Source of the DNA: Austropuccinia psidii
Lineage: Eukaryota; Basidiomycota; Pucciniomycetes; Pucciniales; Sphaerophragmiaceae
Direction of reading: 5' to 3'
DNA: 64,000 nucleotides
NCBI GenBank assembly: GCA_023105745.1
Contig: JALGQZ010000009.1
Span: forward strand, 47,397,967 to 47,461,966
Part shown: one piece after another, positions 22,080 to 36,000 of the stretch
How positions within the stretch are numbered: the first letter of the stretch is position 1
Layout of the letters: each line of letters starts with the position of its first letter
Made by a program: the position numbers and the translations under genes
Notes under the pieces: generated by a model
Databases searched by the model: none
Seen by the model: the letters and a program-made list of their open reading frames with translations, nothing else
What the model was told of the DNA's origin: nothing

Positions 22080-25000
22080 GTTTATAAGAATTTTATATAT
22101 CTTTCTCAAGTAGCCATTCATCTTCTTGAGTTGAATTTCTATACCTTACAAGGTATTCTCTTTCTTTTTTGTTTCTTGTCCTTCTTTCTTTAAGGACTTT
22201 TACAATTTTCTTTTCTTCTCCTTCTTCCAAGAGGGGGTTTATTTCTTAGTGGAAATAACTCCTTGTCACTTGAGCTGTAAGGTTTTATCAGACTTACAGG
22301 GAAAGTTGGGTGTTTGTTCATTAATTAACCTGTGAGTTCCAATTGCACAGCATTGGGTCCATGAAGTGCTTTTCTCATAAATGGTCCCGCAAAGGAATGT
22401 TTCAATTTCTTTGGACCTTTTATGTTATTGAAATCAAGGGTTGATACTAGGACCAAGTCTCCTATTTTGAATTCAGGTGGTTTATGACTTTTATCCCATC
22501 TTTCTTTTGCATATTTGAAAGTATCTTGCATCCATCTGTTTGCATGGTGTCTTGCTTTGTCAAGCATTATTGTAAAGCTGCTTGCTGTTGGATGTATATC
22601 CACTAAGTCCTTTTTGAGGGTATCATAAGGAAGTCTTGGATTCCCACCTTTTTTCAGCATTGCTGGTGTTTTGCCAGTAGAAGAATGGATTGATGTTTTA
22701 TATGCCAGTTCAAGAGCTGGTATTAGTGTACACCAATCATGGGTAAAGCCATCAGAATCTTTGAATTCTAGTCCATAAGCACAGAATATTCTGATCAGGT
22801 ACTCCAAGGTATGAATCATTCTTTCTGCTAAACCATCAGTTTGAGGATGGTAAGCTGTTGAGAATGATAATTTCGTTCCAAACAAGTTATGGAGATTTGT
22901 CCATAATGCTGAAGTGAACTTTGGGTCTCTGTCACTTATAATATTCTGGAATAAGCCTGTATGGCTAATAACTTTATTCCATATCATTATGGCTGTTTCC
23001 ATAGCTGCGTCATCTTTGTTACATGGTAGGAACATGGGAGTTTTGCTATACCTGTCAACTAATACTAGGCATGCATTATAGCTTCTATCTCCTCCTGGAG
23101 GTAATGCTGTTACCCAATCCATATGAACTATTTCCCAAGGGGATTTTGGTTCTTGGATTTGGATCATCATTCCAAATTTCTTTCCTGTGGCTATTTAGCT
23201 TTTTGACGTCTGTCACAGGTTTGGCAGTATTCTGAAACATCTTTCTTCCAATTTGGCCACCAAGAGCAGGTTTTCACTCTTTCTAGTGTTCTGTCTTCTG
23301 AAAGATGTCCAGCTGCAACACTATCATGGCACTCATGTAAAATAGTGTTTATCAGGGTTCTATCTGTTAAGGCCATAACACATGTGTGATTTGTTCTATG
23401 GTAAAGGATTTCATCAAGGAGGTGGAATATTCCTTCATCATATGCTTTTTTCCATGCTTCATCTAATTTTGATGAAAGTGATGGGTCTTTGCAGTATTTC
23501 ATTAGAAGTTGGCTTAAGATATGGCAATTCTTGTCTATATTATAGCTTTCTTTAACTTGGCTAAAAAATTCTGTACCAATGTCTGTAACCCATATTCCTT
23601 CTATGTGGTGCTCTTCCTGTGGTACCCATGCTGGATTGTCAGGGATATTTGCTAGAGCCCATCTGCTAAGACCATCTGCATTTTTATGAATATTGTCAGA
23701 TTTATGAACAATAGTCATATTTCCTCTGTATTCTTGGATAGCAATTTGCCATCTCAGCATATGTCTATTTGGAGTTTTCATATCTAATAGAGATTTTACA
23801 ACATTACAGTCTGTAATCACATCAAATACTGTTCCATCCAAGTAATAATGTAATTTTTCTAAAGCCCACACTAAGCAGAGGCATTCCATTTGGCTTGCTC
23901 CATATCTTGCTTCTGTTGGCTTTATTTGTCTTGAAATAAAACAAATTGGTCCTTCCACTGGTTTATTGTTGATAATTTGTGTCTGGTGTAGTGCAGCACC
24001 TAGTCCTTCTCCACAAGCATCAATGTAAAGTTTAAAGGGTAGTTTCCAATCTGGAATTAGAAGAAATGGGGCATTTGTTAAGGAATTTTTCAATTCTTCA
24101 TATGCCTTGACTCTTTCTTATGTCATTTCATAGATTGTTTGTTGGTCACATAGCTTATACAAGGATTTGTCAATTTTTGCAAAGTCCTTTATATGCTGTC
24201 TATAGTAACCAGCAAATCCTAGAAATGCTTGCATTTTTTTTTGGTTTGAGGCATTGGCTTAAGTAGTACTGCTGCTACTTTATTCTTGTCTATGCCTAGA
24301 CTAAGTCCAGATACAACATGTCCTAGTGCTTTTAGTTCACTATATGCAAAGTGACACTTTTTCAAGGAAATTTTGATATTTACTTGCACTTTTTTTTGTA
24401 GTACCCTTTCTAGTCCTGTTAGGTGATTTTCCCAAGTTTTTGAGCAAACTATGATATCATCAATATAGATAATTAACCATCCTTCTGATAATTCTTCAGG
24501 AAATATGGTATTCATCATCCTTTGATAATGGGAAGGTGCATTTTTTATGCCAAATGGCATTCTTAAGTATTCAAAAATCCCACAGTGGACTATTACTCTT
24601 AGTAGTCTCTTGGTATTGTCTGTTAAGAAATTTTGATGAAACCCTTTAGAGCATCCATGGCTGTGATGAACTTAGCTTGTGAAAATTGTGTCAATGTCTC
24701 ATGGATTCTAGGTATTGGATATCTGTCAGGGATGGTATAGGTGTTCAGGGCTCTGAAGTCCCCTACCATTCTTGATTTTCCATCATGCCAAGTTATAATG
24801 ACAGGTGTAGTGACCTCTACCTGTTCATTATGTCCTACTTTTCTTAATACTCCAAGGTCCATTAATTCTTTAATGTGTACCTCCAAGGCTTCTCTAGCCC
24901 TTGGACTAGCTGGGTAAGTAGGTCTCCTCAATAAAGGTGGGTAAGGATTTTCCACATTAAGAATTATATCCACCTCATGCCCAATTCTGGCACCTAGCGG

Positions 25001-25510
25001 CTCTTTGTCAATTTCAAAGGCATTTTTGTACTTAAATAAAAGGTCAATCAATTTTTCTTTCATTTTTTCTGTTAATTCTTGATGGAATTCTGCCTCTTTG
25101 AGCTGTTCAGATATAAAAAGTTCCTTTTATGGACTTTTCTCTTCATTCCTAATAACTTTAGCTTGTTTTTTGTTATTTAAGAAGTCAAACTTTTGTCTTT
25201 TGTTGTCTCCTATGGTAAAATATCTATCTTTTGTTAGAGATATCTATACCATAAATTGATAAGTAGTCATTTCCAAGTATGAAGTGATTACTAGTACAGT
25301 TGTCAATTACTACAAGCTCTAATTTAATTCTGACACATTGTGAAGGGTGAGGAAAAATTAGTGTTAAATCAATTATTCCAAGGGGCTTCATGCTCTCACT
25401 TGCACTACTAAATTTGACACCTTGTATTGGCATAAATTTTTCTTGCCAGTCTAGGACAATGATTTTTAAATAACTTTTACCAACACAGGTGCAATATTCT
25501 CCTGTATCTA
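22080..25510 (-). pseudogene. Element C pol pseudogene (protease to chromodomain-like end)
   Basis: The remnant starts inside the protease (around 25510) and runs through reverse transcriptase, RNase H and integrase. The reverse transcriptase keeps MPFGIKNAPSHYQRMM and the YIDDI catalytic box near 24460. RNase H begins at [17 protein letters not shown]. Integrase has the HHCC finger (HDSVAAGHL...CQTCDRRQ) and the catalytic D (VHMDWV), D (ISDRDPKFT) and E (DGLAERM). After a stop at 22325 the frame can be followed in pieces to a chromodomain-like end (KVLKERR...YLVRYRN...EDEWL) near 22110. At least four frame changes and several stops make it non-functional. It is a sister of the element A pol. 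Confidence 0.9.
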
Positions 25511-25513
25511 AGT

Positions 25514-26525
25514 TTTAATCATGAACTAACAGTATTCACCAATTTTATCACTCATATGACTGTTAAACTTAATTTAAGGTTACAGTGAGTGATCATAAAT
25601 GATCAAATCAAGCTCAAACTTTGATCTTTAATAAACTTTAAGTTTCCCATGCTACAGTAATTCAGAGAGTGAATTTTGATGGCTTTGCATAACCTTACTA
25701 TGCTACCAAGAGCATTTCATTACATAATCAAAACTCTATTTTTGATGATTTTTCTTGTAACTCATCTTTTCTGTTGAAGTTTAATATTTTAAACTTCAAA
25801 CCATGATCTCAAGGGGTTATACCTTAATTATTACAGTAAAAAATACATTATTCTTCACGAATTAACTAGTAGAATCCAGCTATCTACTTTTTTTTAAGTT
25901 TGGACCACTTTCACAACAAAGTGGTCAACAGCTCTATTGATTTTAATCAATAATCCCTTACAGGTTTTAACCTTGTTTATAACTTGTGAAATAAACTTCA
26001 TATCTTTATTTCTATAGCAATTACGTGATGACTTTGTTTTTAGTTCATCACTCTATCATGCATATTTCAAAAGATATTAGCTAAAATCCTTGAACATGTG
26101 CGTTGACCAAAAAAGTGCATAGATTCAGCTTAACCCCTTAAGTATTGACTTTGGAGTTTAGCTTCTTAATTGTTTTATATCTAGAGTTTTATGGAGAATC
26201 TAATGGTACCATTTGATTCACATGTTGGCTTATTGATTTTTGAAATAATTAAGGATTTGTGTTTTTTATAAGGTATTATTACTTATAATGTATTAAATAT
26301 TGACTTTACAGATATGTCATAAAAATGGTATATGTGTATTTTACCATGGGGAATCCAATGGTATAATTTATTTCACATGTTTATTCATTGTGTTTTGAGT
26401 TAAACCAAGTTTTATGCCAATTTATGGCATTTTTGTAGCTTTAAGGTAATTATTTTTAATGTATAATTATTTTAAATGCTTCTTGTGACCTTTTTGGGTA
26501 TGTGGTCATATCTCAAATGTTCACA
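25514..26525 (-). repeat. Element C 5' LTR, truncated
   Basis: The block matches 20905-21920 of the left LTR, including the start TGTGAACATTTGAGATATG. The match breaks off at about 25514, next to the protease fragment, which marks a deletion junction. Confidence 0.85.
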
Positions 26526-27106
26526 CTTTTCCTTTGATAATTAGTTTAAAAACCATTAAACGAATCAATAAGATATTACAGCCGCCTTTCTGAAATCATT
26601 TTGAAAATTTTAACCAAACTAAAAATACATTATAGCAATTGTTTGTAACTCTTATAACTATTTTTACCATTGAACCACCCCAATGTTGAATTGAAGCATC
26701 TCTCATCACTGTTGACTTTGTCAATTTGTTTCCAAGTTCACTCTGGTCACTTTTGAGTTTTTTTCTCTAGAATATTCTTTTTAGTGAATTTGCTCTCATA
26801 TCAATTGCCTGCAGCTCTTTTCTCAATTAATTTCAATTGAAATTGCTCCTGAAGAAATTGTGTTTGTAGCCTCAAATATCTCTTGTAGAGTATTTTTGGA
26901 TACATTTTAATTGTTTTTAAAGCAATAAATATTGATAATGATATTTTTTTATTCTAACAAAGTTAAAAAAAGAAAAATTTGGCATGTTTTCTTTGAAAAC
27001 TCTTAAAATTTACTATTTTTAATCAAATTTTACCCTATAAAAATTTTGAAGACAGGAAAAGTACTTCATTTTTAATTAAATTTTCACATCCACATGCTAA
27101 ATTATT

Positions 27107-28259
27107 TCTATTTAATCTTGTCACATGAACAAGCTCAAAATAAATTTTCAAGTGAAAATATCCGCAACTGGATTTTCAAGGAATTTTTATTTTTTTAATT
27201 TTACTTTTCTTTGAGAATAGTTAAAAATGTTAGTTTCAAGGCTAATTACAAACTATTACTGTTTAAAAAGAATCATAAAATTTAATTTATACACAGATAA
27301 ATGTGAATGGTAATATATGTGAAAATTTCAAGAAGATCAATCAAGAATTGAATTTTCAATGAATTTTCAAAGCTGTTGCTATTTTTCCATGTAAAATAGC
27401 AATACACACCAAACCATAACTGTTCTTAAGGCTTTCACACTTAAACACTTAAATATTAAGCTTATTTAAGTTCTGAAAGATCTTAAAATGTCAATTACAA
27501 CTTTTCATACGGGGATTTACGCTTTTGCAGCTTGTAACTCCTGTCCAAATTAGGGATAAACCAGTTTGAACTTTACAATTCAATCTATATCTAATCTTAA
27601 AGCTTAAACAAGGTCAAAACTTCACCAACACTGGTGGAAAATCTTAACTGAGGCCTTCCATATCCTAAAAGCTGGCTCCCCTGGCTCCATTTGTCTTTTT
27701 TCCTCTGCCCTCTTATTTATTTAGAGCCATACTATGGCCTTAAATAAAGTTAAATTGAGCCCATGCGGGATTTAAACCCTGTATAGTACCTCCTTAGCCG
27801 GTTCATTAAATATAAACCACCCCTCAATTTCAACTAAATTTTTGGTAAGCTTGCATAAACCTTAGGCAACTTTAAATTTAAGCTTATTTAAACTAAAATT
27901 TAACAATTTTACAAAAAAAATTTAAATGGTGTCATTGTACTGTGAGATTCTCAAATATTCTAATAACATAAGAAATCTCCAGTTTTTGGTATAACAACCT
28001 ATAGGTCTACCCTACATTATTTTTGGTGTAGAATCCAAAAATGACATAATATTTCTAACTTTGTTTATCAAAAATAAATTTGTAATTATTTTTTGTTATT
28101 TTTTATTTCAAATTAGCTTGATAAGTCTGTTTAAAAAAAATAAACTGTATAAAAAGCTATTTGTTGCCTTATGGGTATTTCATAAATATCTCACAGGCTC
28201 ACATTCAGTCCCATTACAGATGAACCTGTCAAAACCCATGGGGATATGGGTCTAGCAGC
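27107..28259. other. AT-rich spacer, nothing recognised
   Basis: No gene or element border was identified between the solo LTR and the target duplication of element A (28260-28264). Confidence 0.4.
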
Positions 28260-28264
28260 TGGGT

Positions 28265-30159
28265 TGTGAGCCTTGAGGTATATTTTATATACCCAAATAG
28301 GCCACAACTATCTTGAAAATAAATTCTGAATTATGCATAACTTATAAGTCATGCATATATTCATAATTCATCATTTTTGATTTCAGAAAAGATGGATAAC
28401 TTTTTATTGAGTAAGTAAATCAATGGATTTAACGCCAGATTTGAATTCTACAAAAAAATGCACGTAGGGTAGCTCCATAGAGTGAATAAGCTCAAATTAA
28501 CTCTTTGAGGTGGTAATATGGAAAATAATTCAATACCACATAAAAGATCTGTGAAATTTTTTGTTTTTCTTAATTTCACACCAAAATAATGGGAATGTGA
28601 GAAATCCCATGTTACATATACACTAAGAATAGTGTTATGCATGTTTTGATCACTTAATATTATGGTATTCTTACATACACCTTTGGTACACCCATAGTGG
28701 ATATCTCACTTTAAGCTTAAAATTTTATTTTGACATGAAAAATAGGCAAGGGGGACAAAATATATCAAAGAGAGCCAGGGTACCCAACTTCTGAGGCCTC
28801 AGATGCGTGGACAGCTCCAAAGCTTGGATCCATGGCTGATCTTGGCCCAATTAGTAAACTAAAACCTTTTAAGAACTTGGTTACCATGTTAGAACTTCAG
28901 TAAATCATAAGAAAATAGCAAATAAGTTGCTATTTTGACATGCCAAGGAGGTAAAGAGCAGCTTAGACTCCTGTAACCATGTCAATTGTTAATGCCTTAC
29001 CATGGATAGACCCTAAAAGAGTAATTAAAACCTTTTTTTGGACTTGTATCCATTGATTTACCTCATAGCAACCAGCTAAACACTGATATTTGCAATTCTA
29101 AGTAGAAATGAGGTAAAAACTTCAAAAATTCATTAAAAATACAATTTTCAATGAATCTCTCTGAAGCTTTAAGGACCAATGGAGAGCTGTATTATCTATG
29201 GTACAACCAAAGAGAATTATAGTTCTACTAGTAAAATTAAAAGTTGTACTTACAGTCCATTTTTGATTATTCCATGTGAAACACTGAATATTCAAAAATT
29301 CACAGTAAATACAACCTGTGATGAAATTGCCAATAAAATTGATAAATTTGAGAAATCAATGATTATTTTGGAATAAAAGAAGATTTACAGGTGTTACTCC
29401 TTTAATTTTTAACCATATTGGGATTGGTAGTCATGTAAAAGCATCAATTAAGTAATTATGATAATCTTATGTGACAAAAGATGATGCAATCAAAACTCCA
29501 AAAGGGTTTATTGTTTTCTCACTCACTGGCTTTTCAGTTTGCTTCATGTAACGCCTCTGTGAGCTGTCTTACACTTAAAATAGGCCTCTTCTTGCTTTTT
29601 TTTCCAAGAATCATCTTATTATCCATTTATATCATTGTTACCAACAAGTAAGTATTAGTTAAACTATTCTTAAGTGTTTTAATTATTTCAGAATCAATCA
29701 GCAAGACGTGAAATCATAGAATAAAACTATATATTGTTTTAATCATGCTATAAATAACTTTTATCCCTTAAATCTACAATCCTACGTCAAATTTCTCTAC
29801 TTATATCTTTAAATAAGTTCTTTGAAGTATAAGTGAGTCATTTATCTTTAATTCTTAAAGTTTTTCTCTAAAATTAGTTTTCTTCAAGAATTATCTTGAT
29901 AATTATTCTTGAAAAAGATAATTATATATCAAAATAATTTTATCATTTTAATAAAAGAAGTTTTTCTTATTAAATTCTTCTTGTAGACAATTACTGCTCA
30001 CTGTTAAAATCACTAGTAGTGCTTAACATGTGAAAGAAATAATTCTTTAATTATCCAATTGTGGCTATAATAATATTTTATCATTATATTTCATAAGAAC
30101 AGACATGGTACTGTTGATTAATAGTAATATTATCATCAGTTTCATAGTCAAATATTACA
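28265..30159 (+). repeat. Element A 5' LTR
   Basis: It starts TGTGAGCCTTGAGGTATATT and ends GTCAAATATTACA. It is followed by TTTGGGGGCCTGGCC, which may be the primer site. The same motif follows the LTR of element E (TTTAGGAGCCTGGCC), but no tRNA match is convincing. Confidence 0.9.
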
Positions 30160-30870
30160 TTTGGGGGCCTGGCCATTATTTTAACCATAGAATTGGCTTT
30201 AATCATATTCTAGACTTCATTTTTTGTTTTAAAAACTACCATACCTACCCATATCTTATATTTGGAGGCTTGGCCGCGTTTTTGAACCTTTTGCAATTAA
30301 TTAATATCTTTTTAAGCTCTAAAATATATTAATTTAACAATTCTTTATTTCAATTTGAAGTTAAAATAAATTTTTATTTTTGAAATTTTCTTGAAATCTT
30401 TTTGATTGAGGAATTTGGTTTAATTTTATACTGTTTTTACACGTGGCTTTTTCACATCCAAAAACTTATAAAATTATTCTTTGAGTTAATCTGAATTAAT
30501 TTTGATTCAAATTCTTAAATTTTGTTTTATTTTCTCTCAAAAGAATAATTTTTTCTAATATTAAAAAATAAAAATTCATAAAAAAAATCTTAAAAATATT
30601 TTAAAAAGTATAAGAAATAATTTTTTCTTTCATAAATTCTCTAGTGTCTTTAATTAAATATTGTGCAGCTGGTAACAGACTCAGTAAGAGTTATATTACC
30701 AGTCCAGAATCTTCAGAAGCAGAATCTGAGGACAGTATTGAGGTGCAAATTGCTAAAAGAGGCACCTCATTTAGCTCAGAAAAGAATAAATTACCACCAA
30801 AAGGTATGTGTTTTATCTTATATTTTCACTTTTTATCTTTAAATTGACGTGAAAATGGAGCATACCAGAA

Positions 30871-33050
30871 ATGGAAGCAACTATTCAGTCCAACCAGATG
30901 GATATGGACAAGGAAGAGGCAAGACCAAATCCAGAAGTGCCAAGTCTTCCTCCAGAAAGACACATTTGGAGGATGCCAGGGTTGCCCCCCATTACCCAAG
31001 GTCTGTACCCACAGATTTTGACATGAATTCTGAGTCTGAACTGATTCATGGCAATATTTCCAGGGCTGAACCATTTTAAGGTGGCAGAAATAGATATATA
31101 TCAATGCCAGTACAAAAGCTGTTTCAGAGCAGCCAAAGAAGAAGAGTGGGAAATATGCCCAAGCCTTTGGAAGGGGGCCATGAACTCTTACTTACACATC
31201 AAGAGCTTTCTGGGTCAGGAGAAGACCATAGAACTCTTAGGAGGTTGGAGCCCATTGTCTTGCAAAGACAAGGTCAAAAAGAGAAAGAATTGGTTTAAGA
31301 ACCAAAGCCTTTTATCCATAGACCAGAAGAAAGAGTTGGAAATGACTCCAGCTTTGGAGAAAGAGGTCCCAGTGGGGTCTAACAGCTCCAAACCAGCTCT
31401 AGAAGTGTCCAAAGACAAGCCCAAGATACCTCAGAAGAAGCAGAGAGGTCTCAAGAACCATCAAGGCAAGGGCAAAGACAAAGTCAATTGGCACAGACCT
31501 TACCCACAAGGGTACAGGATACACAAATTGGAGCCTTCAGCCATGGACAGTGTATTCAACATGGCCAGAACCTTGATGGAATTCACATCCAAGGAGCGGG
31601 AAAGGATGAACAGAACTTTTCCACAAAAATAATACAACAAATGAATTTTGTAAAAAGTAGTATTGATGTAGAACTTGGTAAATTTGATGCAAAGATAAAT
31701 AAAATTATGTAAGATATCAGTGAACTGAAAAGAAATGACAAGAAGCATACTGAATGGTATCAATTGACAAATGTCAGACTTTATTCCAGTATTGATACAT
31801 GTGACAGAATTGAGAGTAAATGTCAAGTTCAAAATTATGAAATTGAAGATCTTTCCATTTTTAACATTAATGACCAACTTAAAATTATAAAAGATCATAT
31901 ATTAGGAATATCTGAGAATACCAATCAATTTGCTGCACATTTAGCAAAAAGTGACAGTGAAAGGCAAAAGTTAAAGGATGAAATCATTGCAAATGTGGAA
32001 CAAATTAATAAGAATTATGAACCAAATATGCCAAGGCATTCTAAACCTTTGACTGAAGAAAAACATTCTGTTAAAGGAAGTTTTACCCCACTCATAGGAG
32101 AAAATCTTATCTCTGCAAAAGATATTCCCAAATTACAAGAATGGCCAGCATTCTCTGGTGAAGGTGAATACAACCATATTGATTTCATAAGAACTATTAA
32201 TATGTTGCAGGAAGGATTTAATATACCTGATGAAATTATAGTTGGAAAGCTACACTGTCTGTTTACCAAAACCGCAAAGAAATGGTACTACAAGATGAGA
32301 ATAGATCATGGAAAACATGACTGGTCTTGGTAGAAATCTGAAGTGATTACCAAATGGGCCAATAATTCTTGGAGGTTTAAAATGGAAAATGCCTTTCAAA
32401 ATTCCATTGTTAACTCAGAGAAAGATAAACCACTTACTTGGTTCTTCAAGCAAAAAGACAGATTATCTGCTTTACACCCAGATATGTCTGACACTATGAT
32501 TAATATGAAAATATTAAGGAAGTGTGGAGGAGAACTGGAGCATGCTATCAAAAGAAGGTGTATGGAGCCCTGTTCAACAGAGGACTACATTAATGCAATG
32601 GAAGATATCATTACCAGAACAAGAATTGGTAAAACTTGGACTAAAAACACTATGGAATCCAAGTTGGTCTCAAAGATTCCCAGAGAGGAAAGAAGACCAG
32701 AAAAACCTGTCTTGAAGTGTCATAAATGTGGAAGTACTTCACATTTAGCCAACACTTGCACAAAAAAGACAAAAATCATTGAAGTTCAAATCATTCAAGA
32801 GATTCAGTGTACTGAAGAGAAAGAAGAATCTGATCAAGATTATGCAGTCTCTGAGGATACACCAGTGGAGCACTATCCTATTGAAAACATTACAGCTTTC
32901 TTTGAGGTCACAGAAGTCCATACCCACTTACCACAGTACAGTGAGGATTGCTACAACCTGATCAATATCCAAGATGCCAGAATGTGTAAACCAAACATGC
33001 TAGAGGTAAAGGTTATACTGCAGGAGCATCCTGTATCAAATCAGTTTTGA
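30871..33050 (+). pseudogene. Element A gag pseudogene
   Basis: The start at ATG 30871 is provisional; a short upstream exon (about 30644-30802, ending AAAG/GTATGT) is possible. From about 31020 one frame holds nearly to 32985, broken only by in-frame stops (31077, 31296, near 31380, 31710 and 32331). The product has a basic Gln/Pro-rich N-terminus, a coiled region (VKSSIDVELGKFDAKINKI), a capsid-like part (IPKLQEWPAFSGEGEYNHID...KWYYKM) and a CCHC knuckle CHKCGSTSHLANTC near 32720. A one-base loss near 32985 breaks the link to pol, which was probably in the same frame originally. The ancestral Gag would package the element RNA. Confidence 0.85.
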
Positions 33051-36000
33051 TGAATGATATTGAAGCCAAAGTAAGCTTGGATACAGGGGCATTCTCCACT
33101 TGTGTGGGCAAAAGTTATCTCCAAGTTATACTTCCTTAATGGAAAAACCATCTGTTACCAATAGAAGGTGTGCAATTTAGTAGTGCCAGTAACAATATGT
33201 ACCTTTTGGGCGTATTAGACACTAATATTGTGTTCCCACACCCTTCAGGAAGCATAATAATGAAGACAGAGATAGTAGTGATGGATAATTGCACATCTCA
33301 GCACATCATTCTTGGAAATGATTACTTAAATATTTATGGTATTGACATCAATAACTATAAAGACAGATATTTTACAATTGGAGAAAACAAGATAAAAAAA
33401 TTTGCTTTTTCCAATATGACAAAAAAAATATCAATGATATCTTCTAAGAAAGATAATTATAAAGAGGAATTTGTGGCTAATCAACTTGTTGGAGGACAAA
33501 TTAATCCATCATTGTCACCAAAGATGAGGAATGAACTTATTGATGTGTTATACACATACAATAATGCATTTGACTCTGATAATGTACCATTAGGTGCTAT
33601 AAAAGGACATGAAGTTGATATTACTCTTAATATTGACAGACCATATCCTCCAGTACTTAGAAGACCTGCTTATCCAGTGAGTCCCAGAGCTGGAGAAGCC
33701 TTGAAAAAACATATCCAAGAGTTTATCCAACTTGGTGTACTAAGGAAAGTAGGCCATAATGAGGAAGTTGAAGTGACAACACCTGTTATCATTGCTTTGA
33801 ATAATGATAATTAAAGAATGGTTGGAGATTTCAGAGAATTGAATACCTACACAGTTCCAGATAGGTATCCAATCCCTGTAATTCAAGAAACCTTGAATCA
33901 ATTGTCTTAAGCCAAGTATATAACATCAATGGATGCATTGAAAGGATTTCATCAAAATGTTTTGACACCTAAAGCTAAGACATTACTTAGAATTATCACT
34001 CACTGTGGTATTTATGAGTATCTTAGAATGCCATTTGGCATTAAAAATGTTCCATCCCATTATCAAAGAATGATGAATACCATCTTTCCCACAGAATTAT
34101 CCAAAGGATGGCTTATCATTTATATTGATGATATTATCATATGTTCTTATTCATGGTCTTTGCACCTTGAAAGACTTGCAAGAGTCCTTCACAAAGCCTC
34201 AGAAGTGAATATGAAAATTTCACTCAAGAAATGAAATTTTGGCTTTGAAGAACTCAAAGAAATAGGACATGTTGTCTCTGGTTTAAGGTTGGGTATTGAG
34301 AAGAACAAAGTAGCAGCAGTGCTACTTAAGCCAATACCCCAGAATAAAAAAGGAATGATGTCTTTTCTAGGTTTTGATAGTTATTTCATACAGCACTTGA
34401 AAGACTTTACAATTCTAGCCAAGTCACTGTACAGAATCTGTGATCAACAGACAGTATTTGAGATGGCACATGAGAGAATTAAAGCTTATGAGAATATAAG
34501 GAAAGCTCATACAGAAGCACCTTTACTCCTCATGCCTGACTGGAATATACCTTTCAAATTGTACATTGATGCTTGTGTAGATGGATTAGGGGCAGCCCTT
34601 CACCAAGTTCAAATTATTGATGACAAACCTACACAAGGACAAGTTTGTTACATCTAAAGACAAATCAAACAAACAGAAGCCAGATATAGTGCAAGCCAAA
34701 TGGAGTGCTTATGTCTGGTATGGACACTTGAGAAATTACACTATCATCTTGATGGCAGTGCTTTTGAAATGATAACTGACTGTAATGCCATGAAATCACT
34801 TCTTAACATGAAAACTCCCAACAGACATATGTTGAGATGGCAAATATCCATTCAAGAATATAGAGGAGACATAACTATAGCTCATAAAGCAGGAAAAATT
34901 CACAAGAATGCTGATGGACTTAGTAGGTGGGCACTAGCCAACACTCCTGATAACCCAGCTTATGTACATTTGGAAGCTGAACCTCAAATATCAATTGAAG
35001 GAGTTAACATGCCTGATATTGTGACTGAACTCTTTGAAGAAGTCAGAGAATCTCATAAGCAAGACAAGAATTGCCATATCTTGACTTCTTTGTAAGATAA
35101 AGACTGCAAATATACATCTTTAGTCAATGCACTGGATGAAGTTTGGAAAAATTCCTATTATGAAGAAAAATTTCACTTTTTGGATGGGATTATTTACCAC
35201 AGAACCAAACATCATTGCATAATGACATTATGTAGCAGATTGCTTATCAATACCATTCTTCATTAATGCCATGATAGCATATACTCTGGACACCTATCTG
35301 AAGACAGAAAACTTGAAAAAGTGAAGAACTGTGCATGGATGCCATCTTGGAGAAAAGAAACCATTGAGTATTGCCTTACCTGTGACAGATGCCAAAAAGC
35401 AAACAGGAGTTCAGGAAAGAAATTTGTACTTATGATCCATATTAAAGAACCAAAATCCCCTTGGGAAGTTGTTCACATGGAGTGGGTCACAGAACTTCCT
35501 CCAAGTGGTGACAAAAGTTATAATGCTTGTTTAGTCATTGTGGACAGATATAGCAAAGCTCCCATATTCTTACAATGTCATAAAGATGACACTGCTATGG
35601 ATACAGCTCTTCTTCTATGGAGTAGAGTTATTTATCATAGAGGATTATTTAATAATAAAAAGAGTGACAGAGATCCTAAGTTCACATCTTCACTTTAGAC
35701 CAATCTTCATAGATTGTTTAGGCCTAAGTTAACATTCTCTACAGCATATCACCCTCAAACGGATGGGCTAGCAGAAAGAATGATTCAAAATTTGGAAGAC
35801 ATAATCAGGAGAATTTGTGCTTATGGGTTAGAATTCAAATACTCAGATGGCTTTACCCATGACTGGTGGCATCTTATACCTGCATTAGAATTGGCATATA
35901 AGACATCAGTCCATTCTTCCACAGGCCAAACTCCTGCTATGTTAGAAAAAGGATGGAATCCAAGACTCCCAGCAGACACACTGAGGAAAGACTTGATTGA

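Larger units (their letters stand above)
19940..26525 (-). mobile_element. Decayed Ty3/gypsy element C nested in a solo LTR
   Basis: CTTTT target duplications lie at 19935-19939 and 26526-26530. The 3' LTR (left, 19940-21920) is complete. The 5' LTR (right) keeps only its first ~1 kb and joins directly to the protease coding region. The rest of that LTR, the leader and gag are therefore deleted. Pol is broken by several frameshifts. Confidence 0.9.
18703..27101 (+). mobile_element. Solo LTR (copy D2), split by element C
   Basis: The two pieces 18703-19939 and 26531-27101 form one LTR of about 1.8 kb that is the reverse complement of 1872-3651. It starts TGTGAGCCTTAGAGG. It ends at 27101, where the usual TTACA end has decayed to CTAAA. 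TTATT flanks both ends (18698-18702 and 27102-27106), a convincing target duplication. The interruption is element C with its own CTTTT duplication. Confidence 0.85.

Noticed and set aside
27757..27830. tRNA-like stretch on the minus strand with a B-box-like GGTTTAAATCC
   Set aside because: No acceptor or anticodon stem can be formed; only a B-box resemblance remains.
30160..30174. TTTGGGGGCCTGGCC after the element A LTR as a tRNA primer site
   Set aside because: It is repeated after the element E LTR, but the TGG start is lost there and no known tRNA 3' end fits well, so the primer was left unassigned.
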